Below are positions 1-8,374 of a DNA stretch of 64,000 nucleotides, piece after piece. The stretch's first letter is position 1, and the number at the start of each line of letters is the position of its first letter. Origin of the DNA: Pseudoxanthomonas indica (lineage in GTDB: Bacteria > Pseudomonadota > Gammaproteobacteria > Xanthomonadales > Xanthomonadaceae); the NCBI RefSeq assembly GCF_900167565.1, contig NZ_FUZV01000001.1:62001-126000 (forward strand), written 5' to 3'. The notes below the pieces were generated by a model. It worked only from the letters and a program-made list of their open reading frames with translations, did no database searches and had not been told where the DNA came from. Made by a program: the position numbers and the translations under genes.

Positions 1-660
1 CCGCACCGGTCGCCACAGACCGGCCGTGACGTAGCGCGGCCCCCAGTCCCAGCCGAAGTGATAGCCCGGCTTGCGCACGAAGTTGCCGACCATCGCGTCC
101 TTGGGCTCGTCGCCGTAGGGCGAGGGATAGTTGCCGGCGATCTTGTGCGGCATCGCCTGCACCTGCGGCAGCAAGGCGCGGATCGGCGAGCGGAAGATGA
201 TCCGCAGCTCGTTCTTGCGCGCCTTCAGCCGCTTGTCCACGCGCACCCGCCAGGTGCGATGGCTGTTGTCGGTCGAGAGCAGCGGCTTGCCGTTGAGGCT
301 CATCTCGGCCAGCGTATCCACGCCTTCGAACACCAGCTCGGCGTTCGGCCGCGCCAGCGTGGCTTCGTCCACGTCGAAACGATGGACGTACTCCCAATCC
401 GCCAGACCGATCCACTGCAGGCTCGCCTCGGGCGCGCCCACATACGGATCCACGATCACGCCATGGGCCAGCAAATCCGTGTGCACGGAGCCAGGCACGC
501 TGGCTTTGCGCCAGGCGGTGGCTTCGGGATGGGCTTTGGCCTGGGCGTCGCCCGGCAGCAGGCGGAACCGCCAACCGTCATCCAGCGTGCGCGACACCAC
601 CTGCGCCCATCCGGGCATGGCGACCAGCAACAGGCACAGGGCCAGACACAAGCGTTTCAT
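1..660 (-). CDS. GH2-family beta-mannosidase, secreted, N-terminal part
   Basis: Partial gene: the first 220 codons are present and the rest runs off the left edge. The start (ATG at 660) is followed by a clear Sec signal peptide (MKRLCLALCLLLVAMPGWAQ). The mature part begins with the jelly-roll domain of GH2 enzymes (LDDGWRFR, VPGSVHTDL) and includes the HFGWDWGPR segment typical of GH2 beta-mannosidases, which remove the beta-linked mannose at the core of N-glycans. The catalytic acid and nucleophile glutamates would lie in the missing part, so activity cannot be checked here. It is the most downstream visible gene of the mannose/N-glycan locus, about 100 bp after the mannose isomerase gene and on the same strand. 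Family is confident; the exact substrate is inferred from neighbours (GH92 alpha-mannosidase, glycosylasparaginase). Confidence 0.88.
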   Translation of the reverse strand, partial: MKRLCLALCLLLVAMPGWAQVVSRTLDDGWRFRLLPGDAQAKAHPEATAWRKASVPGSVHTDLLAHGVIVDPYVGAPEASLQWIGLADWEYVHRFDVDEATLARPNAELVFEGVDTLAEMSLNGKPLLSTDNSHRTWRVRVDKRLKARKNELRIIFRSPIRALLPQVQAMPHKIAGNYPSPYGDEPKDAMVGNFVRKPGYHFGWDWGPRYVTAGLWRPVR

Positions 661-760
661 CGACGATGTTCTCCCAGGTGCGCCCGCACGACGAGCGCAC
701 CATCAGCCAACGCAGCGACAACTTTCCGTTGCTGTCGCGATCAGCAACCCTGCCGCGTGT

Positions 761-1972
761 TCAGGACTTTGCCGCCGCCGGTGCGACGACGTTGAGCACT
801 TCATGGCAGGCGCCCATGGTGTGGTAATCGGTCTTGCCCGCCGGACTCTTTTCGTTGTCGTACTTGCGATTGTCGGCATCCAGGATACGGAACCAGGCGC
901 CGTACTGGTGGTCGACGAAATGCTTCCAGGAGTAGTTCCACAGCCGGTCATACCATTCCCAATAGGTGGCGTCGCCGGTGCGCGCGGCCAGCAGCGCCGC
1001 GGCCGCCAGCGACTCGGCCTGTACCCAGAAATACTTGTCGTCGTCGCAGACTCGGCCATCCGGCGCAAAGCCGTAGTACAGGCCGCCGCGCTCGGCGTCC
1101 CAGCTGCGCGCCACCGCGGTGTCGAACAGATGGCGCGCCGTCGGCAGCAGCCAGTCGGCCTGCACATGGCGATCGAGGATCAGCAGCAGCTTGGTCCACT
1201 CGGTCTGGTGACCCGGCTGGAAACCCCACGGACGAAACAGGTGCTTGGGATTGTCCAGGTTGTACTTCCAGTCGATCTGCCAGTCCCGGTCGTAGTGCTC
1301 CCACACCAGCCCTTCTGCCTTGGCGGCCTGGCGACGGGTCATGTGGTCGGCCAGCAGCAGCGCCCGCTCCAGGTAACGTGCTTCACCACTGGCTTCGAAT
1401 GCCGCGAGCATGGCCTCGCACATGTGCATGTTGGCGTTCTGGCCGCGGTAATCGGTGAAGTTCCATTGCGCATCGGCCTCATCCTTGTACAGGCCGGACT
1501 CGGGTTCCCAGAATCGCGCTTCCAGCAAGCGCCAGGTTTCGTCCATCCAGCCGCGCGCTTCCTCGATGCCAGCCTTCAGGCCGCAGGAGTACGCCAGCAA
1601 CACGAAGGCCACACCGTAGCAGTGGTTCATGTCGTCCTCGACCACGCCATCGCGCAGGGTCCAGGCGTAGCCGCCGCTCACCGGGTTGCGGTGGACCTCG
1701 CGCAGGTAGCGCAGGCCATGCCGGACCGCCTGCAGATAATCGGCATTGCCGAACTCGCGGTAGGCCATGGCGTAGTTGAAGACAAAGCGCGTGCTGCTGA
1801 CCAGATGGCGATGGCCGGCGTCATACACCGAGCCGTCGTCGCGGAAGTAATGGAAGAAGCCGCCCTGCGGATCGATTGCACGCGGGTGGTAGAACGCCAT
1901 GGTGTCGGCGATGTGGGCGCGCAGGAAGGCCGGCGAACGGAAATCCTGGGGAGAGGCGTCAAGCATGGGCAT
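761..1972 (-). CDS. AGE-family sugar isomerase/epimerase, likely D-mannose isomerase
   Basis: 403-residue cytoplasmic protein of the N-acylglucosamine 2-epimerase/(alpha/alpha)6-barrel superfamily. Conserved His-bearing motifs are visible: FQPGHQTEW in the middle and DYHTMGACHEV near the C terminus, plus RFVFNYAMAYREFG near the N terminus. These fit the mannose isomerase/YihS/cellobiose epimerase branch rather than renal-type AGE. The adjacent, translationally overlapping fructokinase suggests mannose to fructose to fructose-6-phosphate, a route that avoids mannose-6-phosphate. The open frame extends upstream, but the ATG at 1972 has an AGGA ribosome-binding site five bases before it inside the fructokinase gene, so the longer form is rejected; ATG at 1966 is the alternative. 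Isomerase rather than epimerase activity is inferred from context. Confidence 0.85.
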   Translation of the reverse strand: MPMLDASPQDFRSPAFLRAHIADTMAFYHPRAIDPQGGFFHYFRDDGSVYDAGHRHLVSSTRFVFNYAMAYREFGNADYLQAVRHGLRYLREVHRNPVSGGYAWTLRDGVVEDDMNHCYGVAFVLLAYSCGLKAGIEEARGWMDETWRLLEARFWEPESGLYKDEADAQWNFTDYRGQNANMHMCEAMLAAFEASGEARYLERALLLADHMTRRQAAKAEGLVWEHYDRDWQIDWKYNLDNPKHLFRPWGFQPGHQTEWTKLLLILDRHVQADWLLPTARHLFDTAVARSWDAERGGLYYGFAPDGRVCDDDKYFWVQAESLAAAALLAARTGDATYWEWYDRLWNYSWKHFVDHQYGAWFRILDADNRKYDNEKSPAGKTDYHTMGACHEVLNVVAPAAAKS

Positions 1973-2960
1973 GGTGATCCTGCAGCAGGTTCTGGACTTC
2001 GGAGAGCGTGGGCATGGCGGCGAAGGCGCCCTTGCGGGTGACCGCGAGCGCGCCGACCGCGGCGCCGAAGCGGATGGCGTCTTCGATGGCTGGTGGATCC
2101 GCGCAGAACGGCGCAAATCCGCGACCGTCGCCGCCTACTTCACCCAACCGGAACAGCAGACCGCCGACGAAGGCGTCACCGGCGGCGGTGGTGTCGACCG
2201 TGTTGACCGGGAAGCTGGCCACCACCCCCTGTTGCTCGCGTGTGCGCCAGCGCACCGGCGCGGCGCCATGGGTGATGATGACAAGCCGGGCATGGCCCTC
2301 GAACAGGCGCGCCAACACGGCTTCCTCGCCTGCTTCGCCATCTCCGTGGGGTCGCGCCAGGTAGTCGAGTTCTTCCTGCGAGAGTTTGATCAGGTCGGCC
2401 TGGGTCAGCGCCTGCCACAAGCGCGGCAAGGGATCGCAGCCGGCCGGCCACAGCGCCGGACGCAGGTTCAAATCCAGGCTGACCACCGCGCCGGCGTCGC
2501 GCGCGCGCAACATGCCATGCAGCGTGCTGTCGGCGATGGTGGCTTCGGTCAGCGAGTTGGAGCAGACATGGAAGCTGCCCGTGCCGGCAAAGGTCTTGGC
2601 GGAAAAATGCTCACTGCGGAACAACAGATCCGCCGCCGGCGGACGGTAGAAGCTGAAACTGCGCTCGCCCGTCGCATCCAGCGCCACAAAGGCCAGCGCG
2701 GTCTTGGCGGCATCGGTGCGCACAATGAAATCCGTGGCCACGCCGGCATCGGCCAGGCTGTCGAGCAGGAAGTCGCCAAACATGTCCTGGCCGAGCATGC
2801 CGGCGAAATGGCAGTCCGCCCCCAGCCGCGCCGCCGCGACGGCGACGTTGGCCGGAGCGCCGCCGGCGTACTGCAGGAACGCGCGCGGGGTGTCCGGAGT
2901 GGCCGGCGGCTGGGCGAGTAGATCGATCAAAGCCTCGCCAAAACAAACAATCTTCGACAT
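1959..2960 (-). CDS. PfkB-family fructokinase
   Basis: 333-residue ribokinase/PfkB sugar kinase. Both family signatures are visible: the N-terminal GGAPANVAVAAARLG substrate-side motif (about residues 33-47) and the C-terminal DTTAAGDAFVGG, whose GAGD-like element (AAGD) carries the catalytic Asp and forms the anion hole. FGEALIDLL at the N terminus is typical of fructokinases. It would phosphorylate fructose made by the mannose isomerase downstream, giving fructose-6-phosphate. The gene overlaps the start of the isomerase gene by 14 bp, implying translational coupling, and starts 8 bp after the MFS permease stop codon. The fructose specificity is from family resemblance plus context; related PfkB kinases act on 2-keto-3-deoxygluconate or ribose. 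Confidence 0.9.
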   Translation of the reverse strand: MSKIVCFGEALIDLLAQPPATPDTPRAFLQYAGGAPANVAVAAARLGADCHFAGMLGQDMFGDFLLDSLADAGVATDFIVRTDAAKTALAFVALDATGERSFSFYRPPAADLLFRSEHFSAKTFAGTGSFHVCSNSLTEATIADSTLHGMLRARDAGAVVSLDLNLRPALWPAGCDPLPRLWQALTQADLIKLSQEELDYLARPHGDGEAGEEAVLARLFEGHARLVIITHGAAPVRWRTREQQGVVASFPVNTVDTTAAGDAFVGGLLFRLGEVGGDGRGFAPFCADPPAIEDAIRFGAAVGALAVTRKGAFAAMPTLSEVQNLLQDHHAHA

Positions 2961-2968
2961 CGTGGGTC

Positions 2969-4276
2969 TTACGCTCCCTGCTTGGCCACAGCGGACAGGC
3001 GGGAGCCGGAGACGCCGAAGAAGATGATGTAGGCGTAGCAGATCAGCGGCACGACAAAGGAATGGTGCAGGCCAATCTTGTCGGCCAGCACGCCCTGCAC
3101 GAACGGAACGATCGCACCGCCGACAATGGCCATGATCAACAGGCTCGAGGCCTTGTTGGTCAGCGGCCCCAGGCGTTCGATGCTGAGCGCGAAGATGGTC
3201 GGGAACATGATTGAATTGAACAGGCCGATGGCGACCAGGCTGTACACCGCCGCCATGCCCACGTTGGTCAGGGTGACCAGCAGCAGCAGGATGTTGATCG
3301 CGGCGAACACGGTCAGCAGCAAACGCGGGGAAATCTTTACCATCAGCGCCGAGCCGGCAAAGCGGCCGATCATCGCCAGCGTCCAGTAGTACGACAGATA
3401 GGTCGAGGCCTGCTTCTCGCTCAGTCCGGCGATGTCCGGCAGCGCGAAGTAGTTGACCATCAGGCTGCCGATAGCCACTTCACCGCCCACGTAGAAGAAG
3501 ATCGCCAGCACGCCGAACAGCACGTGGCGATGGCTCAGCGCCTCGCGCAGGGTGTGCTTGCTGTTGTCGGCCTGCTCGGTGGTTTCGGTCAGCGTCGGCA
3601 GGCGGAACAGGTAAACAAACACCGCCAGCAGGATCAGCGCAATGCCCAATCCCACATACGGACCCTGCACCGCCTGCGCTTCCTGCACGCGATAGGCCAC
3701 CTGCTCGGCCGCCGGCAAGGCGGCCAGCTCGTCGCCGCTCTTGACCGTGCTCGACAGGATCAGCATGCCGCCGAAGATCGGCGCGATGGCGGTGCCCAGC
3801 GAGTTCAGCGCCTGGGCCAGGGTCAGGCGGCTGGAACTGGTCTTTTCCGGACCCAGCAGCGCCACATACGGATTGGCCGCCACCTGCAGCACGGTGATGC
3901 CGGTGGCCAGCACGAACAGCGCGGCCAGGAAGGCTTCGTACACCCGCAGCTCGGCGGCCGGCCAGAACCCGAATGCACCGATGCCGGCAATCACCAGGCC
4001 CGCCACGATGCCCTTCTTGTAACCCAGGTGCGCGACCAGTCGACCGGCCGGCAGCGACATCAGGAAGTACGCGCCGAAGAAGGTGAACTGCACGAGCATG
4101 GCGCGCGCGTAGTTCAGCTCGAACACCGCCTTCAGGTGCGGAATGAGGATGTCGTTGAGGCAGGTCAGGAAGCCCCACATGAAAAAGATCGTGGTGACCA
4201 CTGACAAGGCGATGCCGTTCTTGACCGGCGGCGGCGCCGACGAGGTCACAGGCTGGGTGCTGGGTGCGATGGGCAT
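2969..4276 (-). CDS. FucP/GluP-type MFS hexose:H+ symporter
   Basis: 435-residue inner-membrane transporter with about 12 hydrophobic segments. The sequence is characteristic of the fucose/glucose-galactose permease branch of the major facilitator superfamily: FFMWGFLTCLNDILIPHLK in helix 1, NYARAMLVQFTFFGAYF in helix 2, and ANPYVALLGP plus LTLAQALNSLGTAIAP in helices 4 and 5. It probably brings mannose, glucose or fructose released in the periplasm into the cytoplasm, next to the isomerase and fructokinase that use it. The gene lies between lacI-type regulator and fructokinase genes, all on one strand. About 30 bp upstream of its ATG there is a tandem AAAGGG repeat (see separate entry). Which hexose is carried cannot be read from sequence. 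Confidence 0.9.
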   Translation of the reverse strand: MPIAPSTQPVTSSAPPPVKNGIALSVVTTIFFMWGFLTCLNDILIPHLKAVFELNYARAMLVQFTFFGAYFLMSLPAGRLVAHLGYKKGIVAGLVIAGIGAFGFWPAAELRVYEAFLAALFVLATGITVLQVAANPYVALLGPEKTSSSRLTLAQALNSLGTAIAPIFGGMLILSSTVKSGDELAALPAAEQVAYRVQEAQAVQGPYVGLGIALILLAVFVYLFRLPTLTETTEQADNSKHTLREALSHRHVLFGVLAIFFYVGGEVAIGSLMVNYFALPDIAGLSEKQASTYLSYYWTLAMIGRFAGSALMVKISPRLLLTVFAAINILLLLVTLTNVGMAAVYSLVAIGLFNSIMFPTIFALSIERLGPLTNKASSLLIMAIVGGAIVPFVQGVLADKIGLHHSFVVPLICYAYIIFFGVSGSRLSAVAKQGA

Positions 4277-4306
4277 GTGTGGACTCGCCTCACTGGGCTG
4301 CTGTGT

Positions 4307-4328
4307 AAAGGGAAAGGGAAAGGGAAAG
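4307..4328. repeat. AAAGGG hexanucleotide tandem repeat
   Basis: The hexamer AAAGGG is repeated 3.7 times head to tail. It sits in the 66-bp gap between the LacI-type regulator and the hexose permease, about 30 bp before the permease start codon (reads CTTTCC on the coding strand). It is the only clear short tandem repeat in an intergenic position in the window. Confidence 0.85.
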
Positions 4329-4342
4329 CTGCGAAGTCGGGA

Positions 4343-5419
4343 TCATCGGCGTGTGCCGCCGCTGCTCTGGCGGATGCGCAATTCCACCGGCGCGGTCAGA
4401 CGCTCCACGGCCGCGTCCGGATGGGACAGGCGATGCAGCAGCAGTTCGGCTGCCTGCCGGCCACGCTCGCGCGGATTGACCGCCAGCGTGGTCAACGAGG
4501 GCGAAGACACGGCGGCCTCGGAAATATCATCGAAGCCGGTTACCGCGAAATCGCGACCCGGCTGGATGCCGCGCGAGGTCAGGCCCAACATCAGCCCGAG
4601 CGCGACGGTGTCGTTGTAGCAGACTGCCGCGGTGGGCGACTGCGCCTGGGTGAACAAGGCGCCGGTACAGGCCGCGGCTTCCAGGCGGTTGGGCGCCGAT
4701 TCGATCAGCCACTGCGGTTCCACTGTCAGGCCCGCCTCTTCCATCGCCTGGGCGAAGCCGGCACGACGCTGGCGGCAGGAGCTGGACTCGGCATGGCCAC
4801 CAAAGAAAGCGATGCGGGTGTGGCCGAGACCAATCAGATGGTGGGTGGCCATGGCCGCGCCGCGCTGGTTGTCCAGCGCCAGGAAATCCCATTCCACGCC
4901 GCCCAGTTCGCGGTTGAACAGCAACACGTTGGCATGCTCACCCAGGACCTGGGTCACCTGCGCGCTCTCGCTGCCTTCGGCGGGCGAGAGGATCAAACCG
5001 GCGGGCGTGTGTTCCATCAGGGTCGACAACACCGCGTGCTGGCGCTCGGGCGATTCCCCCGTGCTGCCCAGCAGGGTCACGAAGCCCTTGCTGCCCAGCG
5101 CTTCGTCCACGCCGGCAGCGAATTCGGCGAAGAACGGGTTGGACAGATCATTGATCACCAGCGCCACGCTGTTGGACGTCTGCCGGCGCAGGTTGGCCGC
5201 GCCGCGGTTGTAGACGTAGCGCTGTCGGCGCAGTTCGGCTTCCACCCGCGCGCGGGTCTCCACGTGCACCAGCGGACTGTTGCGCAGCACCAGCGACACG
5301 GTGGCGCGCGAGACGCCAATCGCATTGGCGATATCCGTCACCGTGACCGCACGCCGCCCACCCGAACGGGTGGGGCTCGGGCGCGGGCCCTTGCTGGTAG
5401 CGGGAGTTTTTTCCTTCAT
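4343..5419 (-). CDS. LacI-family transcriptional regulator
   Basis: 358-residue regulator. A basic, low-complexity N-terminal tail (to about residue 24) precedes a canonical LacI helix-turn-helix (VTVTDIANAIGVSRATVSLVLRN) and hinge (RQRYVYNRGAANLRR), then a periplasmic-binding-protein-like effector domain with VALVINDLSNPFFAEF. It probably senses a mannose-pathway sugar and represses the surrounding glycan genes. The gene reads with the permease, fructokinase and isomerase. Candidate operators with the central CG typical of this family lie upstream of the GH92 gene (8121-8136 and 8232-8247), and a weaker CG-centred site (TAAACGATTA, 5453-5462) lies just upstream of its own start. Target assignment is inference. 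Confidence 0.92.
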   Translation of the reverse strand: MKEKTPATSKGPRPSPTRSGGRRAVTVTDIANAIGVSRATVSLVLRNSPLVHVETRARVEAELRRQRYVYNRGAANLRRQTSNSVALVINDLSNPFFAEFAAGVDEALGSKGFVTLLGSTGESPERQHAVLSTLMEHTPAGLILSPAEGSESAQVTQVLGEHANVLLFNRELGGVEWDFLALDNQRGAAMATHHLIGLGHTRIAFFGGHAESSSCRQRRAGFAQAMEEAGLTVEPQWLIESAPNRLEAAACTGALFTQAQSPTAAVCYNDTVALGLMLGLTSRGIQPGRDFAVTGFDDISEAAVSSPSLTTLAVNPRERGRQAAELLLHRLSHPDAAVERLTAPVELRIRQSSGGTRR

Positions 5420-5537
5420 TGAACCGACACCTGTCCCCTATCCGCGCAAGCCTAAACGATTACACCGCAAGAAATGCCATGCCGGCCGCCGGGCCAGGGG
5501 GAGAGAGAGCCGGCTCGGCAGCAGACATGGCGGCAAG

Positions 5538-8000
5538 TCATTGGGTGGTTCCCGGCAAGGCGCAGTACGAGGCCGGCAGATCCGCCGCACGGGTACCCCA
5601 GCCGGTGGTGGGCGCGGAGCTGGTCAACTGGAAGCGCACCTCGGCGCCCTGGCTCAGTTGTGCCCAGTCCAGCCAGACCGGTGCGTGCTCGCGGCCATTC
5701 ACCTGCACGGCCTGCACGTACTGCAGCTTTCGTCCGTCGGCGCCATCGGCCTGCAGGCGCAGCTGGTGGCCGTTGCCCAGATCCAGCTCGACGCGGCGGA
5801 AACGTGGCGCGTGCAGCAGGAACTGGCCGCTGCCCGGAACGGCCGGATACAGGCCCATGGCACTGAACAGATACCAGGCCGACATGGTGCCCAGATCATC
5901 GTTGCCGGTGACGCCATTGGGTGCGTTGGTGAACAGCTGCTGCGCGGCACGCACGACCGTGGACGTCTTCCACGGCTGGCCGATCAGCGTGTACATCCAC
6001 GGCGCATGCAGATCCGGTTCGTTGTTGGGGTTGTAGCGATACTGGTTGTAGTAGCTGTACGGTCCCACTACCCACTGCTTGCGTGCGGCCGTGAGCGGAT
6101 CGCTCAGCAATGCGTCGTAGGCGAAGAAGGTATCCAGGCGCTTGCCTGCTTCTTCGGTACCGTGCATGGCCGCGACCAGGCCCGGCACATCCTGCTGCGC
6201 CAGCCACTGGTACTGCCAGGCAGTGCCTTCGTGGAAGCCGTGATCGGAGCGCGGGCTGTAGCCCTCGGTCGGTTCGTACCAGTCGCCATTTTCCATGCGC
6301 GGACGCGGGAAACCGACGAACCCGGTTTCCTCATCGCGCACGTCCGCATCCCACAGCTTGCGCCAGTTGCGGCCACGCTCGCGCAGCACGCGTGCGTCAT
6401 CGGCCAGGCCCAGGCCATCGGCCATCTGCGCCAGTGCGCAATCGGCCAGGGCGTATTCCAGCGTGGCCGAGCCGCCGTGATGCGGATCCACGTCCATGCC
6501 CTTGGACGGGAAGGCTCGGTCGTACTGCACGAAGCCATTGGCCAGGTAGCTGGCATTGCCGGAGCGGCCGGCGTGGCGCGAGTTGGTCGGCGGCATGCCG
6601 AAGGCGTTCTGGCGCAGCGCGGCGTAGGCTTCCTGCTCGCTGCCCTGCAACGCACCGAAGCGCCACAGGTCCACCAGGAACGGGGTGACCGGATCGCCGG
6701 TCATGATGTTGGTATCGAAATTGGCATAGCCCCAGCGCGGCAACCACCCGCCCTGCTGCTGGATGGCCAGCAGCGAACGACCGATGTCGCGCGCGCGTTC
6801 GGGACGCAGCAGGGCCAGCAACTGGTTCTGCGAGCGGTAGGTGTCCCACAGCGAGAAGTACTCGTAGTAGGTCCAGCCGTCGGCGCGATGAATCTGTTCG
6901 TCGTAACCGCGATAGCGACCATCGGCATCACTGCCGGTCAGCGGCTGCAGCAGCGCGTGGTACAGCGCGGTGTAGAAGACGGTGCGGTCATCCGCACTGC
7001 CGCCTTCGATGCGCACGCTGGCCAGTTCCTTGCGCCAGGTGGCCTGTGCGCGTTTGCGCATGGCGTCGAAGCCGAGCAATTTGCCGCCAGCCATGCCGTC
7101 CTGGCGCAGGTTGTTGCGCGCGCCTTCGGCATCGACATGCGAGATCGCACTGACGGCGGTTACCGACTGGCCCTTGGCCAGATCGAAACTCAGCCACGCG
7201 CCATTGAGCTTGGCCTCGCCTTCCATACTGTGGCGCGAGCCGGGCTGCCCGCCGGCTTCGCCCCAGGTGCCGAAGGCCTTGAACGGGCGATCGAACTCCA
7301 TGCGGAACCAGGTGGTGTATTCGTGGCCGCCGCAGAAGCTCTGGGTGACCAGCTTGCCTTCGACCACGCGATCGCCGACCACGTCGATGCTGCTGCCGAT
7401 CACCGAATGGCGCTCGTTGGCCTGGCCGATGTTGACCAGGACATGGCCCTCGCCTTGCGTGCTGAAGGTATAGCGTTCGGCCGCGGCGCGGGTGAGCGCG
7501 GTGGCTTCGGCATCGATGCCGCCGTAACTGGTCAGGCGGACCTTGTAGTAGCCGGCCTCGCCGACTTCGCCGTCATGGCTGTAGCTGGCAGCGTAGGTCT
7601 TGTGGTTGAAACGCTTGGCATCGGCGATGTCGAAATCGCCGCCCTTGCCGATGCTGCCGGTGACCGGCAACACCGAGACCTGGCCGCCCTGCTCCCAGCA
7701 ACCGGCGCCGGACAGGAAGGAATGGCCGAAGCCGCGAATCTTCGGATCGTCGTAGCGCCAACCGCTGTAGTGCTCACCAATCGGGCTGACCTGGATCAGG
7801 CCGAACGGCGCCGAAGCGCCGGGAAACGTGTTTCCGTCATCCTTGCTGCCGATGAAGGTGTTGACCTCGCGCACGGCGTCGGTGGCGGGTGCGGCCTGCG
7901 CCAGGGGCAGCACGGCGGCGAACAGGCCGGCAACGGCCCAGCCGAGACGACGCGGCGCAGTCGTGCGCGCAGACGGAGGCAGCAGGAACTTTGAGGGCAT
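5538..8000 (-). CDS. GH92 alpha-1,2-mannosidase, secreted
   Basis: 820-residue exported glycoside hydrolase of family 92, calcium-dependent inverting exo-alpha-mannosidases. The ATG at 8000 gives a signal peptide (basic MPSKFLLPPSARTTAPRR, hydrophobic core, likely cut after AQA). Family motifs: VNTFIGSKDDGNTFPGASAPFG at the start of the N-terminal beta-sandwich, SGAGCWEQGG, YFSLWDTYRSQNQL, LPRWGYANFDTNIMTGDP, and GNDDLGTMSAWY near residue 698, which carries the paired Asp residues of the general-base region. It would strip alpha-mannose from high-mannose N-glycans in the periplasm or outside the cell. The frame stays open 57 codons further upstream but that stretch lacks signal character. A 374-bp upstream gap holds candidate LacI-type sites. 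Confidence 0.95.
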   Translation of the reverse strand: MPSKFLLPPSARTTAPRRLGWAVAGLFAAVLPLAQAAPATDAVREVNTFIGSKDDGNTFPGASAPFGLIQVSPIGEHYSGWRYDDPKIRGFGHSFLSGAGCWEQGGQVSVLPVTGSIGKGGDFDIADAKRFNHKTYAASYSHDGEVGEAGYYKVRLTSYGGIDAEATALTRAAAERYTFSTQGEGHVLVNIGQANERHSVIGSSIDVVGDRVVEGKLVTQSFCGGHEYTTWFRMEFDRPFKAFGTWGEAGGQPGSRHSMEGEAKLNGAWLSFDLAKGQSVTAVSAISHVDAEGARNNLRQDGMAGGKLLGFDAMRKRAQATWRKELASVRIEGGSADDRTVFYTALYHALLQPLTGSDADGRYRGYDEQIHRADGWTYYEYFSLWDTYRSQNQLLALLRPERARDIGRSLLAIQQQGGWLPRWGYANFDTNIMTGDPVTPFLVDLWRFGALQGSEQEAYAALRQNAFGMPPTNSRHAGRSGNASYLANGFVQYDRAFPSKGMDVDPHHGGSATLEYALADCALAQMADGLGLADDARVLRERGRNWRKLWDADVRDEETGFVGFPRPRMENGDWYEPTEGYSPRSDHGFHEGTAWQYQWLAQQDVPGLVAAMHGTEEAGKRLDTFFAYDALLSDPLTAARKQWVVGPYSYYNQYRYNPNNEPDLHAPWMYTLIGQPWKTSTVVRAAQQLFTNAPNGVTGNDDLGTMSAWYLFSAMGLYPAVPGSGQFLLHAPRFRRVELDLGNGHQLRLQADGADGRKLQYVQAVQVNGREHAPVWLDWAQLSQGAEVRFQLTSSAPTTGWGTRAADLPASYCALPGTTQ

Positions 8001-8374
8001 GCGGTGTTGGCCTGGTTGATGGACACCGATCGAGGCGCTGGACCGCGACCTGTCCCGTGAATGGGAGCGCCAAGCCTGGCGCGTGAAGCTGCGCCGAAGG
8101 ACCAGGTCTGTCACCGATTCTTTGAATCGGTCTAAAAAAATGCACGGACCCCGCCCTCGGCAGCGACCCAATAAAGCACAGCTGATTTTGCCTTTGCATG
8201 CGGCACCGCATCAAAGCGGATTCAAGCGGGATTTAGACCGAGATAAATCAAGCCGAACAAGGACTTGCAGCATCCGCCGAAGTACCCCGGTTACGCCGGC
8301 GAGTCAAGCCCGCAGATGATTTGCGCAAAAGCGGACGCATCGGCTCGCGCGAACTTCCGGTCCACGGAGCCGGG
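8001..8374 (-). promoter_or_regulatory. Intergenic control region upstream of the GH92 gene
   Basis: 374 bp without a gene, between the cutC stop and the GH92 start. It holds two CG-centred sites sharing the 10-mer TTTAGACCGA in opposite orientation: 8121-8136 and 8232-8247, about 111 bp apart centre to centre. The first also lies in a perfect 7-bp inverted repeat with a 3-base loop (CCGATTC/GAATCGG, 8114-8130). A third structure, CTTTG(C)ATGCGG/CCGCATCAAAG at 8192-8216, is palindromic apart from one extra base. An A7 run follows the first site (T7 on the coding strand). I see no confident -35/-10 pair. The arrangement fits repression, possibly with looping, by the neighbouring LacI-type protein. 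Confidence 0.5.

Noticed and set aside
131..2041. Long plus-strand frame opposite the beta-mannosidase and isomerase genes
   Set aside because: Composition is low-complexity (Arg/Ala/Val rich), no family motifs, and it lies exactly opposite recognised genes.
5280..7994. 904-codon plus-strand frame opposite GH92
   Set aside because: Antisense shadow: GH92 on the other strand has full-length motifs and a signal peptide.
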